6,881 bases of DNA from an uncultured Bacteroidota bacterium (lineage in GTDB: Bacteria; Bacteroidota; Bacteroidia; 2-12-FULL-35-15): positions 1 to 6,881 of the forward strand of contig CAISYK010000960.1 in the NCBI GenBank assembly GCA_903889605.1, in the 5' to 3' direction. The position numbers and the translations under genes were made by a program. The first letter of the stretch is position 1, and every line of letters starts with the position of its first letter. Below, one piece after another: positions 6,503 through 6,881 of the stretch. Under the pieces are notes generated by a model. The model was not told where the DNA came from, did not search any database, and worked only from the letters and a program-made list of their open reading frames with translations.

Positions 6503-6590
6503 GTTCTTTCACAAATTGGCTGGCAGACAGTATTTCGTGGACTTTTTAAAAATTTTTACCGGGAGACCTTTCATTAAACAATAGGACACA
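6503..6590. repeat. leader repeat, partial copy C
   Basis: This aligns with the right half of copy B (4080-4171). Shared blocks are GTTCTTT, GGCAGACAGT, TTTC, GACTTTTTAA, TTTTTACCGG, GAGACCTTTCATT (B has AAGACTTTTCATT) and a final ACACA. The left half and the attC-like core seen before copies A and B are missing here. A 64-codon frame across it (6390-6584) is not a gene. Confidence 0.7.
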
Positions 6591-6595
6591 ATGCG

Positions 6596-6881
6596 GGACG
6601 ACCGGTAGGTATTACGACCAGTGGACAAAATATTTTAGCGGAACAATTTTAGTTTCATAAAAAAGCATTACGTTTACTGGGTACCACGACCAATGGGTGT
6701 TACGACCGGTTGACAAAATATTTTAGCGGAACAATTTTAGTTTCATAAAAAAGTATTACGTTTACTGGGTGCCACGACCAATGGATGTTACAACCGGTTG
6801 ACAAAATATTTTAGCGAAACAATTTTAGTTTCATAAAAAAGTATTACGTTTGCTGGGTGCCACGACCAATGGGTGTTACGA
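6596..6881. repeat. tandem array 2: exact 88-bp units, continues past window
   Basis: Units run 6624-6711, 6712-6799 and 6800-6881 (cut by the window end), preceded by a degenerate half-unit at 6596-6623. The first two full units differ at 4 of 88 positions and the second and third at 4 of 82. The array is therefore much younger or better conserved than array 1. Each unit runs GACAAAATATTTTAGCGG, AACAATTTTAGTTTCATAAA, AAAGTATTACGTTT. It then carries two direct 16-bp sub-repeats, GGGTgccACGACCaat and GGGTgttACGACCggt. The same GGGTnnnACGACC core occurs in array 1. There are no unique spacers and no coding frame through the unit. Confidence 0.9.

Noticed and set aside
6240..6584. Minus-strand 72-codon and plus-strand 64-codon frames
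   Set aside because: The first is antisense to the membrane-protein gene. The second overlaps its end and then runs through a partial leader repeat.

Overview
The window is AT-rich DNA, probably from a Bacteroidota (Flavobacteriia/Chitinophagia-like) chromosome or metagenome contig. The evidence is a secreted LamG protein with a type IX secretion C-terminal sorting domain, a WG-repeat protein, a small HTH protein of a type common in that phylum, two TAATTTTG boxes fitting the Bacteroidota -7 consensus TAnnTTTG, and no clear Shine-Dalgarno sequences. There is no rRNA, tRNA, transposase, integrase or CRISPR array.

Layout. (1) 1-90: right arm of an attC-like folded repeat; its left arm would lie outside the window. 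(2) 298-2459: a two-gene unit on +, an unrecognised 257-aa protein followed 14 bp later by a WG-repeat protein. (3) 2512-3138: about six and a half tandem copies of a roughly 97-bp unit that can form hairpins, starting about 50 bp after the WG gene. (4) 3174-3360: a complete attC-like site. (5) 3351-3856: a gene-free stretch that opens with a roughly 200-bp 'leader'. (6) 3857-3982: a second complete attC-like site, followed at 3975-4180 by a second copy of the same leader. (7) 4194-4472 (-): a small XRE-type regulator, divergent from (8) 4612-5943 (+): a LamG/Ig-like/T9SS surface protein ending in a strong intrinsic terminator (5953-5990). (9) 5995-6450 (+): a small protein with one membrane segment. 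(10) 6457-6881: a fragment related to the first array, a third, partial copy of the leader, and a second tandem array with an exact 88-bp period that runs off the window.

Reading. The genes can be read as the contents of cassette-like blocks: attC-like fold, shared leader, gene(s) or none, an array carrying GGGTnnnACGACC, then the next fold. Folds, leaders, arrays and shared motif can be seen in the sequence. That they are integron-type recombination sites or mobile cassettes is inference, since no integrase is present. The coding content looks like accessory DNA: one unknown protein, one WG-repeat protein, one regulator, one surface protein and one small membrane protein. No metabolic pathway can be assembled from it.
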